Source of the DNA: RUG14300 sp964391805
GTDB taxonomy: Bacteria > Bacillota > Clostridia > Christensenellales > CAG-1252
Assembly (NCBI GenBank): GCA_964391805.1
Contig: CAYMNK010000001.1
Span: forward strand, 174,475 to 238,474
DNA length: 64,000 nucleotides
Reading direction: 5' to 3'
Positions within the stretch are counted from its first letter, which is position 1. The number at the start of each line of letters is the position of its first letter. Made by a program: the position numbers and the translations under genes. This document shows positions 52,359-61,853 of the stretch, piece after piece. Below the pieces are notes generated by a model that saw nothing but the letters and a program-made list of their open reading frames with translations, ran no database searches and was not told the DNA's origin.

Positions 52359-54493
52359 TATTCACCTATAATTCCGTCCGACTTAACGGGTGCATCTCCT
52401 CCAATGAGAGAAACATATTTATTTTCTTTTACAAAATCATATTTAATGGCTTTATCCGAATAAAGCGAATAATAACATCGTTTATCCGAAACAAAAGCCA
52501 TCAATTTGAATTTATTGTTACCGTAATTATAATACAGCATTCTACCCTTATTTTTACAACTCTTACATCCTACACCGTTTACAGATTCATTGGGACAATG
52601 TTCGAAATGCATCAAAGGAATTCGCCCCGACGCAAAAGTATGAGTTGCACCTAAAACGCTATATCCGCCGAGTTCGGCCGAACTGAGTATAGCATCGGCA
52701 TCGGCAAATCTTTCGGCTGTCAACGAGTTAGCAATATTCAATCCAAACCCTGCAATATAGGGTACGGAATATTCCCTTACAAGTTCGACTACACCTATGT
52801 TATCGGCATAAATTCCTATACCGTGAGCGTGAGCAAACTTGACAAGCTCAACTTGCATAGTACGTTCAATCAAAACAGGAAATTTTATGTAAAGTTTTTT
52901 ACCTAAACTTTTTACATAATCGACAGCCCTTTGATACTCCGTAATACTTGTATATCTCGGATAGTACACAAGTGCCGTATAATCACCGTCGATAAGCTTG
53001 TCCGACTCGACTATCGTTCCCTTGATATGTTTGTTTTGTTTTAAAGGTTGAATATCGGTTGGCAATGCTCTTTCTTGTCTATATGCATCGATAATCGCAC
53101 TTCTAAGTGCATCGAGTACATTATTCCTAAGTTGATTTAATGCCGATTTAGCAAGGTATCCGCTGCCGCTAAAAGCAAGCGAATCGAGTTTAAAATCGGA
53201 ATTACCCGTCTTAGATAATTGAGAATAGACCTCTTCGTATGTAAGATCTCTAAGATTTATAGCATCGATTCCGTTTACTGTAACGCTAATTTTGCCATAA
53301 GTGGCAGTCAAGGTTGTTGGCGTACCTATAGACAAATCGAATGAAACACCTAAGCGTTTCTTAGCCTTACGCACTTTATCGCTAAGCATCTCGGAACGAG
53401 TAAGACACAAAACGTCGCCCTTTTCAACTCCGTTACTGACGGGAATCAAATAGCCCTTATCCGTCTTAACGCAAGAAGTTACGTCGCTACCGCCAACCTC
53501 TACGCCCTTTCTTAATATTTTCAATCCGTCGCCCTTAGCAAACGGAACATCAACTAAGGCATATGGAAATCCATTTTTACGTGTAACACTTAAAACTATA
53601 CCGACCTCTCGACCGATATGACTTGCAGTTTGCGGATAAATTACATTACGATTTTTAAAATACGCAGGAGTGAAACCGCCCCTTGCAAATGCTGTCAATA
53701 CATCGTTTTTATCGGGTTTTAAGCCGTCTAATAAGTCTCTATAATATTTAGTGACCGAATAGACGTATTCGGGACTTTTTAACCTACCCTCTATCTTTAA
53801 ACAATCGACACCGACCTTTTCTAAATCCGATAAATACTTATCTAAGCAAATATCTTTAGCCGATAATCTATATCCCTTACACAAGGTATTACCGTCCTCG
53901 TCGGTAACGGTATATTCCTGTCTACAAGGCTGTCTGCATTGCCCTCTATTACCGCTTTTACCACCTATATAGCAAGACAATAGGCAATTACCTGAAAAAG
54001 CGACACATAATGCACCATGAACGAACACTTCTTTTTCGACACCCTCGATAGAGGCAATCTCGTCAATACTCGCTTCACGTGAAAGCACTACGCGAGTTAC
54101 ACCGAGCTTTTTATAAAATTCCGCACCGTCTACCGTTTTTATTCCGGCTTGAGTCGATACATGCACAGGAATAAACGGAAACTGTTTTCTAATGGCTGAA
54201 ATAAGCCCTAAATCGCTGACAATAAGCGCATCGGCTCCCAACTCATACGATTTTACCGCCAATTCAAGTGCTCTATCAAGTTCGGAATCATAAACATTGA
54301 CGTTTATCGTTATGTATACTTTGACTCCGTACAAATGACAATAGTCAATCCATTCTCTTAAATTGGATAAACTGAAATCTATAGATTTGGCTCGGGCGTT
54401 TAATTCACCCAAGCCAAAATAAACTGCGTCCGCTCCCGCATTGACGGCAGAGACCAATGATTCGATAGTTCCTGCAGGCGCTAACAGCTCCAT
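52358..54493 (-). CDS. U32 family peptidase
   Basis: A 711-residue protein. The N-terminal U32 domain has ELLAPAGTIESLVSAVNAGA and the cysteine-bearing GNRGQCRQPCRQEY, typical of the group that includes the RNA-modifying TrhP/RlhA enzymes. A C-terminal DUF3656-type half and a last Cys-rich motif (CKSCKNKGR) follow. Such proteins may work in tRNA or rRNA hydroxylation rather than proteolysis. It overlaps pheT by one base, and in Clostridia it is commonly found between pheT and mutS2. Confidence 0.9.
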   Translation of the reverse strand: MELLAPAGTIESLVSAVNAGADAVYFGLGELNARAKSIDFSLSNLREWIDYCHLYGVKVYITINVNVYDSELDRALELAVKSYELGADALIVSDLGLISAIRKQFPFIPVHVSTQAGIKTVDGAEFYKKLGVTRVVLSREASIDEIASIEGVEKEVFVHGALCVAFSGNCLLSCYIGGKSGNRGQCRQPCRQEYTVTDEDGNTLCKGYRLSAKDICLDKYLSDLEKVGVDCLKIEGRLKSPEYVYSVTKYYRDLLDGLKPDKNDVLTAFARGGFTPAYFKNRNVIYPQTASHIGREVGIVLSVTRKNGFPYALVDVPFAKGDGLKILRKGVEVGGSDVTSCVKTDKGYLIPVSNGVEKGDVLCLTRSEMLSDKVRKAKKRLGVSFDLSIGTPTTLTATYGKISVTVNGIDAINLRDLTYEEVYSQLSKTGNSDFKLDSLAFSGSGYLAKSALNQLRNNVLDALRSAIIDAYRQERALPTDIQPLKQNKHIKGTIVESDKLIDGDYTALVYYPRYTSITEYQRAVDYVKSLGKKLYIKFPVLIERTMQVELVKFAHAHGIGIYADNIGVVELVREYSVPYIAGFGLNIANSLTAERFADADAILSSAELGGYSVLGATHTFASGRIPLMHFEHCPNESVNGVGCKSCKNKGRMLYYNYGNNKFKLMAFVSDKRCYYSLYSDKAIKYDFVKENKYVSLIGGDAPVKSDGIIGE

Positions 54494-56889
54494 TAACGCA
54501 ATACTGCTCCTAAACTAATTTCAACGCCCTTAATAATCTTATCGATCAAAGGATTAACGTCAGTATCGACTAATGTTCTATCCTTAGCTCTGAAACTCAA
54601 AGCCAAAGCAACACTCTTCTTACCGCTCGGAATACCTTTACCGCTATATACGTCGAATACTTTGACGCTTTCGAGTAGTTTTCTACCGCCTAATCTATTA
54701 ACTTCGTCAATAAGCGATTTAGCATTTACCGAATTATCTACAACGAATGCCAAGTCTCTCGAAATTGCAGGGAATTTGGGAAGATCTACGAAAGGAAGAT
54801 GCGATTTTTCATTTTCGATAAGCACATCGAGCCACAATTCGGCAACGTAACATTTTTCGATCTTATAATCTCTTTGTACATCGGGATGAATCTCACCGAT
54901 ATATCCCAATGTTTCGCCGTTAACGGTTACAACAGCACTTCTACCGGGATGCAACCAAGGATAAACCTCGGGAGCGAATTCTGCGGTGATATTGAGTTTA
55001 TCGAGTACCGATTGCAAAGCACTTTTAATGGTATAGAAGGTCTTATCGGGACCGAACTCTGCAAGCATCAAAACGGGTTTTTCGTCTGGAAGTTCGCTTA
55101 ACGGTAACTCGTGAGGCAAATAGACTTTACCGATCTCGTACAATTTTGCCGATTTATTACCTCTTGCGATATTACCTGCAATTAAATTGAGCATGGAATG
55201 CAATAAAGTGGTACGCATTACCGATAATTCTTCTCCCAAAGGATTCAATAATTCAATGGTACGAGTTCTATAATCACCTTCGGGAATTCTTAGTTTCTTA
55301 ACGAAGGACGGCGAAATAAATGAGTAACTTACGCATTCGTTATATCCTGCCGTTCCGCTCAAAAGATTGCGAATCTTGGTTTCGGTTTCGTGTGCATAGG
55401 TATTTACGCCTTGAGTTTGGCTCAATCCGTCCAAAGGTGCACTAACGATATTATCATAACCGTAGAATCTAATGACCTCTTCGGCTATATCGTTGGCATT
55501 GATAAGATCCTCTCTATATCCGGGGATGATCAAAGAAATAATATCTCCGTCAATTACGGGGGATAAAGACAACCTCGATAGAATATCAACCATAATATCG
55601 CTCGAAATATCGATACCCAATATCGCATTTATACGCTTAACGCTGACTGATATCTTACGATCTTCGGTTTTACCTAATGTGTCGATAACTCCGCCGACTA
55701 TCTCGCCACAGCCCAATTCGGCGATCATCGAGCAAACACGTTCAATAGCTAATTCTTGACTTAAAAAGTCGATACCTTTTTCGAATCTTGCAGAACTGTC
55801 CGAACGAAGACCGAGCTTTCTCGACGTTCTGCGAACGTTATCTCTCTTGAAACATGCGGATTCGAATACAACGTCGGTAGTATCATCCGATATACCAGAA
55901 TTCATACCGCCCATGATACCTGCTAAAGCAACGGGTTTATCGGCATCGCATATGACGAGGTTATCGCCATTCAATACATTTTCTTTCTCGTCAAGGGTAA
56001 CGATCTTCTCGTTTTCTTCCGCTCTTCTAACGATTATCTCTTTACCGCCGATCTTATTAGCATCGAACGAATGCATAGGTTGACCGATCTCGGTAAGAAC
56101 ATAGTTAGTAATATCGACGATATTATTAATAGGTCTGATACCTACTTTACGTAATCTTCTACGAATAATCTCTGGCGACTGCTCGATCTTGATATTCTTA
56201 ACAGCCTTAGCCATATATCTCGGACATAAATCATCCGCTTTAACTGTAACCTTTACATAATCGCTTACATCTCCCGATTCGGTATAGTCACAATGAGGAA
56301 TGCCCTTAAACGGAACGTTCAATACAGCGGAAACTTCTCTTGCAATACCGATAATGCTGTTACAATCGGGACGATTAGCAGTAACGCCGATATCTAAAAT
56401 ATAATCGTCGTTTTGTAGATAAACGTTGATGTCGGTGCCGAGTGGGCAATGGTCGTCAAGAATAAATATTCCGTCTACACCTGCTAAGGTATAGTCGTCT
56501 GCCGTCAAATCAAGTTCGCTACCACCACACATCATACCTTCGCTCAATACACCGCGAAGTTTACCCTTAGTGATGGTCTTACCGTCGGGAAGCACTGCTC
56601 CGTGCATACATACGGGAACAATATCACCTACCCTAACGTTTGTCGCTGCGGTAACAATTTGCTTTTGACCGTATACCGGACCACAATCGAGTTGACAAAT
56701 AACGAGTTTTTCTGCATCGGGGTGTCTTTCGATAGAGAAAATCTTACCGATAACGACCTTTTTGATGCTTTGCGATAAATCTATAATTTCCTCAACCTCA
56801 AAACCTGCTTTGACCATTTTGTCTGCCAAAACTTCGGGGGTAACGTTAATATCTACATAATCCTTAAGCCAACTAAAAGGAACTTTCAT
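54493..56889 (-). CDS. pheT: Phenylalanine-tRNA ligase beta subunit
   Basis: A 798-residue subunit that joins PheS in an alpha2-beta2 enzyme charging tRNA-Phe. It has an N-terminal tRNA-binding (EMAP-like) domain, B3/B4 editing domain (about 210-370), B5, a core class II fold and a C-terminal ferredoxin-like anticodon-binding domain ending VALALSFRAKDRTLVD. The N-terminus MKVPFSWLKDYVDI is diagnostic. It lies 9 bases after pheS. AGGAGA precedes the ATG. Confidence 0.96.
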   Translation of the reverse strand: MKVPFSWLKDYVDINVTPEVLADKMVKAGFEVEEIIDLSQSIKKVVIGKIFSIERHPDAEKLVICQLDCGPVYGQKQIVTAATNVRVGDIVPVCMHGAVLPDGKTITKGKLRGVLSEGMMCGGSELDLTADDYTLAGVDGIFILDDHCPLGTDINVYLQNDDYILDIGVTANRPDCNSIIGIAREVSAVLNVPFKGIPHCDYTESGDVSDYVKVTVKADDLCPRYMAKAVKNIKIEQSPEIIRRRLRKVGIRPINNIVDITNYVLTEIGQPMHSFDANKIGGKEIIVRRAEENEKIVTLDEKENVLNGDNLVICDADKPVALAGIMGGMNSGISDDTTDVVFESACFKRDNVRRTSRKLGLRSDSSARFEKGIDFLSQELAIERVCSMIAELGCGEIVGGVIDTLGKTEDRKISVSVKRINAILGIDISSDIMVDILSRLSLSPVIDGDIISLIIPGYREDLINANDIAEEVIRFYGYDNIVSAPLDGLSQTQGVNTYAHETETKIRNLLSGTAGYNECVSYSFISPSFVKKLRIPEGDYRTRTIELLNPLGEELSVMRTTLLHSMLNLIAGNIARGNKSAKLYEIGKVYLPHELPLSELPDEKPVLMLAEFGPDKTFYTIKSALQSVLDKLNITAEFAPEVYPWLHPGRSAVVTVNGETLGYIGEIHPDVQRDYKIEKCYVAELWLDVLIENEKSHLPFVDLPKFPAISRDLAFVVDNSVNAKSLIDEVNRLGGRKLLESVKVFDVYSGKGIPSGKKSVALALSFRAKDRTLVDTDVNPLIDKIIKGVEISLGAVLR

Positions 56890-56898
56890 ATCTATCTC

Positions 56899-57915
56899 CT
56901 ATTTATACTGTTTCAAAACTCTAACGTCGTCCTCATACATCAAACGAATATGGGGAATACCGTACTTGATCATTGCCATTCTGTCTACACCGAATCCAAA
57001 TGCGAAGCCTGAATAAACTTCGGGATCGATACCGCAATTAATCAAAACGTCGGGATTAACTACACCTGCACCGAGAACTTCGATCCAACCTGTGCCCTTG
57101 CATAATTTACAACCTTTACCGCCACACATAGAGCATGACACGTCAACTTCTACGCTCGGCTCGGTGAAGGGGAAGTATGAAGGACGGAAACGAGTCTTGG
57201 TTTCTTTACCGAACATTGTCTTAGCGAACATATCCAAACAACCTTTAAGGTGTGATAGTGATACGCCCTTATCGATAACTAAGCCTTCAACCTGATTGAA
57301 GATAGGACTATGCGTAGCATCGTCATCCGAACGATATACTTTACCGGGACAGATTATTCTGATAGGAGGCTTCTCAGTGTTCATAACTCTCGCTTGCATA
57401 GGAGATGTATGAGTTCTAAGAAGAATATTCTCACTGACATAGAAAGTGTCCTGCATATCTCTTGCAGGGTGATCCTTAGGTACGTTGAGAAGTTGGAAGT
57501 TAAACATATCAGTTTCGATTTCGGGGCCCTCTTTAACCTCAAAACCTAAACCCATAAAGATGTTAACGATTTCGTCTTTGACAAGGGTGAGCGGATGGAT
57601 GGAACCGATTTCGCTCTCGGCATCTAATGTAACGTCGATGGTTTCTGATTCGAGTTTTTTACGTTGCTCCTCTGCTTTTAACTGCGCTTCTTTTTCGGCA
57701 ATACGCTTTTCAATGAGTGCTCTACCCTCGTTAACGAGTTTACCGAAAGTAGGTCTTTCCTCGGGGGAAAGATTCTTCATACCGCGAAGAATACCTGTAT
57801 ACTCACCGTTTTTGCCTAAAAATTGAACCTTAACGTCGGATAAATTATTGGAATCCGTAGCGTTATCGATCGCTTTCTGACACTTTTCTACTAATTGTTT
57901 AATCAAATCAAACAT
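56899..57915 (-). CDS. pheS: Phenylalanine-tRNA ligase alpha subunit
   Basis: Catalytic subunit of 338 residues. A N-terminal coiled coil precedes the class II core, with GSIHPLTLV, FEVKEGPEIETDMFNFQLLN, the motif 2 strand-loop FNQVEGLVIDKG and motif 3 GFGFGVDRMAMIKYG. The C-x2-C cluster CSMCGGKGCKLCKGTG is a zinc-ribbon-like insertion of some clostridial PheS. It starts the pheS-pheT-U32-mutS2 series. AGGAG precedes the ATG. No T-box is visible in the 111 bases to the divergent yunB. Confidence 0.95.
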   Translation of the reverse strand: MFDLIKQLVEKCQKAIDNATDSNNLSDVKVQFLGKNGEYTGILRGMKNLSPEERPTFGKLVNEGRALIEKRIAEKEAQLKAEEQRKKLESETIDVTLDAESEIGSIHPLTLVKDEIVNIFMGLGFEVKEGPEIETDMFNFQLLNVPKDHPARDMQDTFYVSENILLRTHTSPMQARVMNTEKPPIRIICPGKVYRSDDDATHSPIFNQVEGLVIDKGVSLSHLKGCLDMFAKTMFGKETKTRFRPSYFPFTEPSVEVDVSCSMCGGKGCKLCKGTGWIEVLGAGVVNPDVLINCGIDPEVYSGFAFGFGVDRMAMIKYGIPHIRLMYEDDVRVLKQYK

Positions 57916-57952
57916 AGTTCGCTCCTATATTTATAAATTAATATATATAATA

Positions 57953-57981
57953 AAATAACACAAGTGTATAGTTTTTGTCAA
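57953..57981 (-). promoter_or_regulatory. Probable promoter for pheS-pheT
   Basis: On the minus strand TTGACA (57981-57976) is followed after 17-18 bases by TTATTT or TATTTT near 57958-57952. The -35 is perfect and the -10 is weak. Confidence 0.45.
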
Positions 57982-58026
57982 GAAAAAGCACTTTTTCTTA
58001 TAAAATAACATAAATTATAATTAGTA

Positions 58027-58674
58027 ATGAGTGGAATTAGAAGGAAAATCAAGGTCTTTATTTGGTTTGTGGCGATTATTTCGGCATTATTATTAGTATT
58101 CTATCATTTTGCAAACAACGTAAAAAAGGTCTACGAATCTCTTTCAACCTCGCAGATCAAAAGTTATGTCTATCAAACCGTCAATTCGACTGCAAAAGAA
58201 CTAATTAATCAAAGAAAAGGAATATCTATGATATCGACAAAAGAAAATACCGAAGGTGAGGTAGTCAAGATTCTAATCGATAACGATAACGTAAACAACT
58301 TAAATCAAGACATCGCTGTAAGTTGCCAAGAAAGATTATCTTTAATCGAGCAAGCAATGATAGCACATATAGGCGCGTTTACCGATTTTAAAACGTTAGC
58401 AAATAAGGGACGTACCGTTATGATCCCGATGACTGTCAATTATACCGTCAAAAGCAAAGTCAAAGCATATTCCGAAAAAATCGGTATCAATGTAATCAGA
58501 TATGCCTTGTATTTGTGCGTTACCACCAATACCGAAATCGTTCTTCCTATCGGTTCAACTCCGCAAGAATTTGTAAACTACATACTGATTACCGAAATCG
58601 TATTCACTTCAAAAGTCCCCGAAACTTTTATTGCTTCGGAAGACGGATTGAATTACTTAGATCTACTACCTTAG
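58027..58674 (+). CDS. yunB: Sporulation protein YunB
   Basis: A 215-residue protein with one N-terminal membrane helix (about residues 9-30) and an extracytoplasmic domain. Segments such as VYQTVNSTAKELINQ and NTEIVLPIGSTPQEFVNYIL match the YunB family, which is expressed in the mother cell during sporulation in B. subtilis. No ribosome-binding site precedes the ATG; instead CATAAATT lies 18 bases upstream, similar to a sigma-E -10 (CATACANT). It diverges from pheS and converges on the spoVA operon, a 17-base gap. Confidence 0.75.
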   Translation: MSGIRRKIKVFIWFVAIISALLLVFYHFANNVKKVYESLSTSQIKSYVYQTVNSTAKELINQRKGISMISTKENTEGEVVKILIDNDNVNNLNQDIAVSCQERLSLIEQAMIAHIGAFTDFKTLANKGRTVMIPMTVNYTVKSKVKAYSEKIGINVIRYALYLCVTTNTEIVLPIGSTPQEFVNYILITEIVFTSKVPETFIASEDGLNYLDLLP

Positions 58675-58691
58675 TTAAACTGTACAAAACG

Positions 58692-59063
58692 TCAAGTTTT
58701 AGTTCTCGATTTGAAAATTATCGACATCAAAAATCCAAAGAGAATTGCCGACGATACACCTGCGGATGCCGATTGCAGTCCGCCAGTCAGTATGCCTAAT
58801 ACGCCCTTTTCGCCCAAACCTTTTAATGCACCTTTTACTAAATTGGCTCCGAACCCTGTTATTGGAACGGTAATACCTGCACCTGCAAACTCCTCAATCG
58901 TTTCAAAAACACCGATAGCCTCTAAAAAACATCCTAACAATAAAAAGGTCACAAGTATTCGAGCCGACGTCATTTTGGTCAAGTTGATTAGTATTTGACC
59001 GAGCAAACAGACGAATCCGCCTACGGCAAATACCTTTAAATATTGAAGAAATATATCCATCAA
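58692..59063 (-). CDS. spoVAE: Stage V sporulation protein AE
   Basis: A 123-residue membrane protein with about four hydrophobic segments. Together with SpoVAC and SpoVAD it forms a channel for dipicolinic acid uptake into the forespore. The N-terminus YLKVFAVGGFVCLLGQILI and the paired Gly-rich motif PITGFGANLVKGALKG are diagnostic for SpoVAEb. It is the last gene of spoVAC-spoVAD-spoVAE, beginning within the stop of spoVAD (4-base overlap). Confidence 0.93.
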   Translation of the reverse strand: MMDIFLQYLKVFAVGGFVCLLGQILINLTKMTSARILVTFLLLGCFLEAIGVFETIEEFAGAGITVPITGFGANLVKGALKGLGEKGVLGILTGGLQSASAGVSSAILFGFLMSIIFKSRTKT

Positions 59064-60064
59064 TTACCCCCTATTAAACTGACTGCATGCGATATACAAG
59101 GAATGGTTTCTCCTTGAAGCGAACTATCCTTACTCATAAGTGCACCTGTAGGCAAAAACAAGGCTCTTTTTATTTCTCCGCCTTTCAATTTCTTATAAAA
59201 ATAAGTCGAAAAAACCAAACTCGAACACCCGGCACCGCTACCGCCCATTTTTACTTTTTGTTCTTCGCTAAATATCATTTTTCCGCAATCATAATGGATA
59301 TGAGATATATCTATTTCGTCGTCTTGCAATAATTCTACAAGCATTCGACTTCCGAAAATTCCGAGATCACCTGTGATAATCGCATCATAATAATCCACGT
59401 CTCGCCCTGTATCGGTTAAATGTGCTTTTATCGTATCAGCACAAGCAGGTGCCATTGCCGCACCCATATTATTGGTATCGGTAATGCCGTAATCAACTAC
59501 TCGACCTATGGTAACACCGTCAATAGATATTCCCTCGCCTGAATCGGATAATACCACACATCCGCTACCCGTAACCGTCCATTGAGCAGTAGGCGTCATT
59601 TGAGTGCCCAATTCTAAGGGATATCGATACAATCTTTCTGCCGACGAAAAGTGACTGCTTGTTGAACAAGTTATATAGTGCATATTACCGCTATTAATCA
59701 TGAACGAACCCATTATTAAGCATTCCGAAAAAGTACTGCATGCATTATAAAGCCCCATATACGGTATACCTAATTCACGTGCCGAAAATGTGGACGGTAC
59801 TATCTGATTAAGAAGGTCGCCCGCTAACATACAGTCTACACTATCTATATCGAGTCCCGCTTTTTTGATTGCACTGTGTATGACGTAATAATGCATTTCG
59901 CGCTCCGCCCATTCATACGAGTCTTCGCCCATTCGATCATCGCCGAAAACTTTATCGAAGTGTTCGCTCAACGGCCCTTTGCCCTCTTTAGGTCCCGATG
60001 CACCGAATGCGCAAATTATCACAGGACGTTTGTCAAATAAATAACTTTGTCTTCCCTTTTTCAT
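59060..60064 (-). CDS. spoVAD: Stage V sporulation protein AD
   Basis: A 334-residue thiolase-fold protein of the spore inner membrane that binds dipicolinic acid. The opening RQSYLFDKRPVIICAFGASG, the ACSTFSECLIMGSFMINSG segment and the C-terminal GGSGAGCSSLVFSTYF are family hallmarks. It is complete, and lies between spoVAC and spoVAE in the usual order. It has no membrane helix, as known for the family. Confidence 0.95.
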   Translation of the reverse strand: MKKGRQSYLFDKRPVIICAFGASGPKEGKGPLSEHFDKVFGDDRMGEDSYEWAEREMHYYVIHSAIKKAGLDIDSVDCMLAGDLLNQIVPSTFSARELGIPYMGLYNACSTFSECLIMGSFMINSGNMHYITCSTSSHFSSAERLYRYPLELGTQMTPTAQWTVTGSGCVVLSDSGEGISIDGVTIGRVVDYGITDTNNMGAAMAPACADTIKAHLTDTGRDVDYYDAIITGDLGIFGSRMLVELLQDDEIDISHIHYDCGKMIFSEEQKVKMGGSGAGCSSLVFSTYFYKKLKGGEIKRALFLPTGALMSKDSSLQGETIPCISHAVSLIGGN

Positions 60065-60067
60065 ATT

Positions 60068-60514
60068 TTAAAACAACGATACTATCCAATATATCAATCC
60101 AACCGCTATAGAACTCAAAACACCGCTTACAATAATAGGACCTGCTACCACAAACATCCTACTCATAACTCCTAAAACATATCCTTCGCGATTGTATTCC
60201 ATAGCAGGGGACACAATACTGTTAGCAAATCCTGTAATGGGTACAATACTGCCGGCTCCCGCAACCTTACCGATTTTGTCATATACTCCTATACCTGTAA
60301 GCAGTGAACCTAAAAAAATCATTATACAGCTTGTTAACTGACCTGTCGTTATGGGCCCTATCGAAGGTATGATAAGTTTCAATATATCTCCCACGGCTTC
60401 CCCTATACAACAGATGATACCGCCTATAACAAAAGCTAATACAAGTGTTATGATTTCTCTCGATTTCGGTGATTCCCTTTTAACCCTTTCTTGATATTCT
60501 TTGTTGCTTATCAT
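60068..60514 (-). CDS. spoVAC: Stage V sporulation protein AC
   Basis: A 148-residue membrane protein with four predicted helices; the SpoVAC mechanosensitive channel component for DPA transport. N-terminus YQERVKRESPKSREIIT and the motif GSIVPITGFANSIVSPAMEY are diagnostic. AAGGAG is 10 bases before the ATG. It is the first gene of the spoVA operon, while spoVAA and spoVAB (present in B. subtilis) are missing, as in many Clostridia. A sigma-G promoter is expected, but I see no convincing match. Confidence 0.95.
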   Translation of the reverse strand: MISNKEYQERVKRESPKSREIITLVLAFVIGGIICCIGEAVGDILKLIIPSIGPITTGQLTSCIMIFLGSLLTGIGVYDKIGKVAGAGSIVPITGFANSIVSPAMEYNREGYVLGVMSRMFVVAGPIIVSGVLSSIAVGLIYWIVSLF

Positions 60515-60628
60515 CGTATTTAATCTCCTTATCGGTTATATCAATTTTATATATTTCATCTCCGAATTCTTTTATTTTCCGTCTCGGTTTCATAGTGGAA
60601 TTATCGACCTGTTTTAGTGGGATTATAC

Positions 60629-60658
60629 AAAAAACTGCACCTGAACGTGCAGTTTTTT
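60629..60658. terminator. Terminator between sigF and spoVAC
   Basis: A perfect stem AAAAAACTGCAC / GTGCAGTTTTTT with a 6-base loop, T-runs on both strands. It shows that the spoVA genes are transcribed separately from the spoIIA operon. Confidence 0.85.
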
Positions 60659-60747
60659 GAGTGATGAGGTAAAAATGAAGAGTGAAAAAATGTGGATGAA
60701 ATAATTGATGGTTTTTTCGTCCGCCTTTATATGAATTTTTGATAGAT

Positions 60748-61088
60748 GCGGGTGATTAGTAATCGCCCTATCCTTATTAAGGTAAGCGATAGCGCCCCAT
60801 ATAGTCATCCTGAGTGTAGCGATAGCGGAATCGAAGGATCTTATTCCTTGTTAATATGGATTTTAGATTCCAATGCTATGCATTGCCCTACGGGTTCGAC
60901 TACAGTCTGTCGACTTTTGCTCAGAATGACGTTGATGATGCGGTGCTGTTCATAATTATTCCGCTCAGAATGACATGATGGGACGCTTGCATTTGCTGTG
61001 ATATGGATAATTAATTGATACTGTCAATAATAAGTGCGAATTAAAAGCAAGTGCGATGACTATCTTTGGCGGGTGATTAGCAATCGCC
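60748..61088. repeat. Gap with dispersed repeat copy D and two short hairpin repeats
   Basis: The 625-base gap between sigF and spoVAC has no gene. A 127-base copy of the dispersed family lies at 60804-60930, with ends GTCATCCTGAG and CTCAGAATGAC, in the opposite orientation to copy A. It contains CAATGC-tat-GCATTG. An extra end copy is at 60963-60974. The sequence GCGGGTGATTAG(T/C)AATCGCC, itself a small hairpin, occurs at 60748-60767 and 61069-61088, bracketing this insertion. Confidence 0.65.
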
Positions 61089-61139
61089 TCTTGGCGCAAT
61101 ATTTTATTGTCTTTTTATTAAGTAAGACATAGGATCGCT

Positions 61140-61853
61140 TTAAGACATTTTGCGTTTTATTTCGTTAAGTATTTTCGTTTCCAATCTTGAAACCTGTACT
61201 TGACTCACACCTAAAATATTAGCGACTTCGCTTTGTGTCTTATCACGATAATAACGAAGTATTATTATTTTCCTATCTCTCGGCTCGAGTTCTTCGATAA
61301 TTTGTTTCAACGCCAATTTATCGAGTATATCCTCGGTTTTATCCTCAGTTCGAATCGCATCTACGAGATAGGTACCGTCATCGTCAAACTTTTCAAACAA
61401 CGATACAGGCATCCTTGCGCTATCAAGGGCAAAAACGACGTCGTAAGGCGTTAAAGAAAAATGTTCGGCTATCTCTTGAACGGTCGGTTCTCGTTCGTTA
61501 GAGTGCCTAAATTCCTCGGAAAACCTATTAATTCCCAAAACTAACGACTTGGTTTGTCTCGATACCTTAATCGGTCCGTCATCACGGATATGTCTTTTTA
61601 TTTCGCCCGCTATCATTGGCACTGCGTAAGTAGAAAAACGCACGTTAAATTCGGAATCGAAGTGCATTATCGCTTTTATAAGCCCCAAACTGCCCAATTG
61701 AATAAGATCATCGTATTCTATTGCACTATTTCTATAACGCTTGATTACGCTTTTTATCAATGGCATATTTTCAAGAAGCAAGACTTCTGCCGATTTTTTG
61801 TCACCGTTTTGTGCTTCCTTTATCTTTTGTAAGGTTTCCTCATGCGACAGCAT
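61140..61853 (-). CDS. sigF: Forespore sigma factor SigF (SpoIIAC)
   Basis: A 237-residue sigma-70-family factor that starts forespore transcription. Region 2 contains YDDLIQLGSLGLIKAIMHFD followed by FSTYAVPMIAGEIKRHIRDD, a SigF/SigG hallmark; region 4 is the helix-turn-helix KTQSEVANILGVSQVQVSRLE. It overlaps spoIIAB by 14 bases, as in all spoIIA operons. Its activity is held off by SpoIIAB until SpoIIAA is dephosphorylated. The gene order separates it from SigG, which lacks these partners. Confidence 0.96.
   Translation of the reverse strand: MLSHEETLQKIKEAQNGDKKSAEVLLLENMPLIKSVIKRYRNSAIEYDDLIQLGSLGLIKAIMHFDSEFNVRFSTYAVPMIAGEIKRHIRDDGPIKVSRQTKSLVLGINRFSEEFRHSNEREPTVQEIAEHFSLTPYDVVFALDSARMPVSLFEKFDDDGTYLVDAIRTEDKTEDILDKLALKQIIEELEPRDRKIIILRYYRDKTQSEVANILGVSQVQVSRLETKILNEIKRKMS

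Noticed and set aside
57916..58026. T-box riboswitch upstream of pheS
   Set aside because: Only 111 bases separate pheS and yunB, without a T-box core sequence or a terminator/antiterminator pair.
60480..60593. A 37-codon open frame on the minus strand overlapping the spoVAC start
   Set aside because: It has no Shine-Dalgarno, lies in the expected spoVAC leader and overlaps its first 35 bases. A real gene cannot be excluded, but support is too weak.
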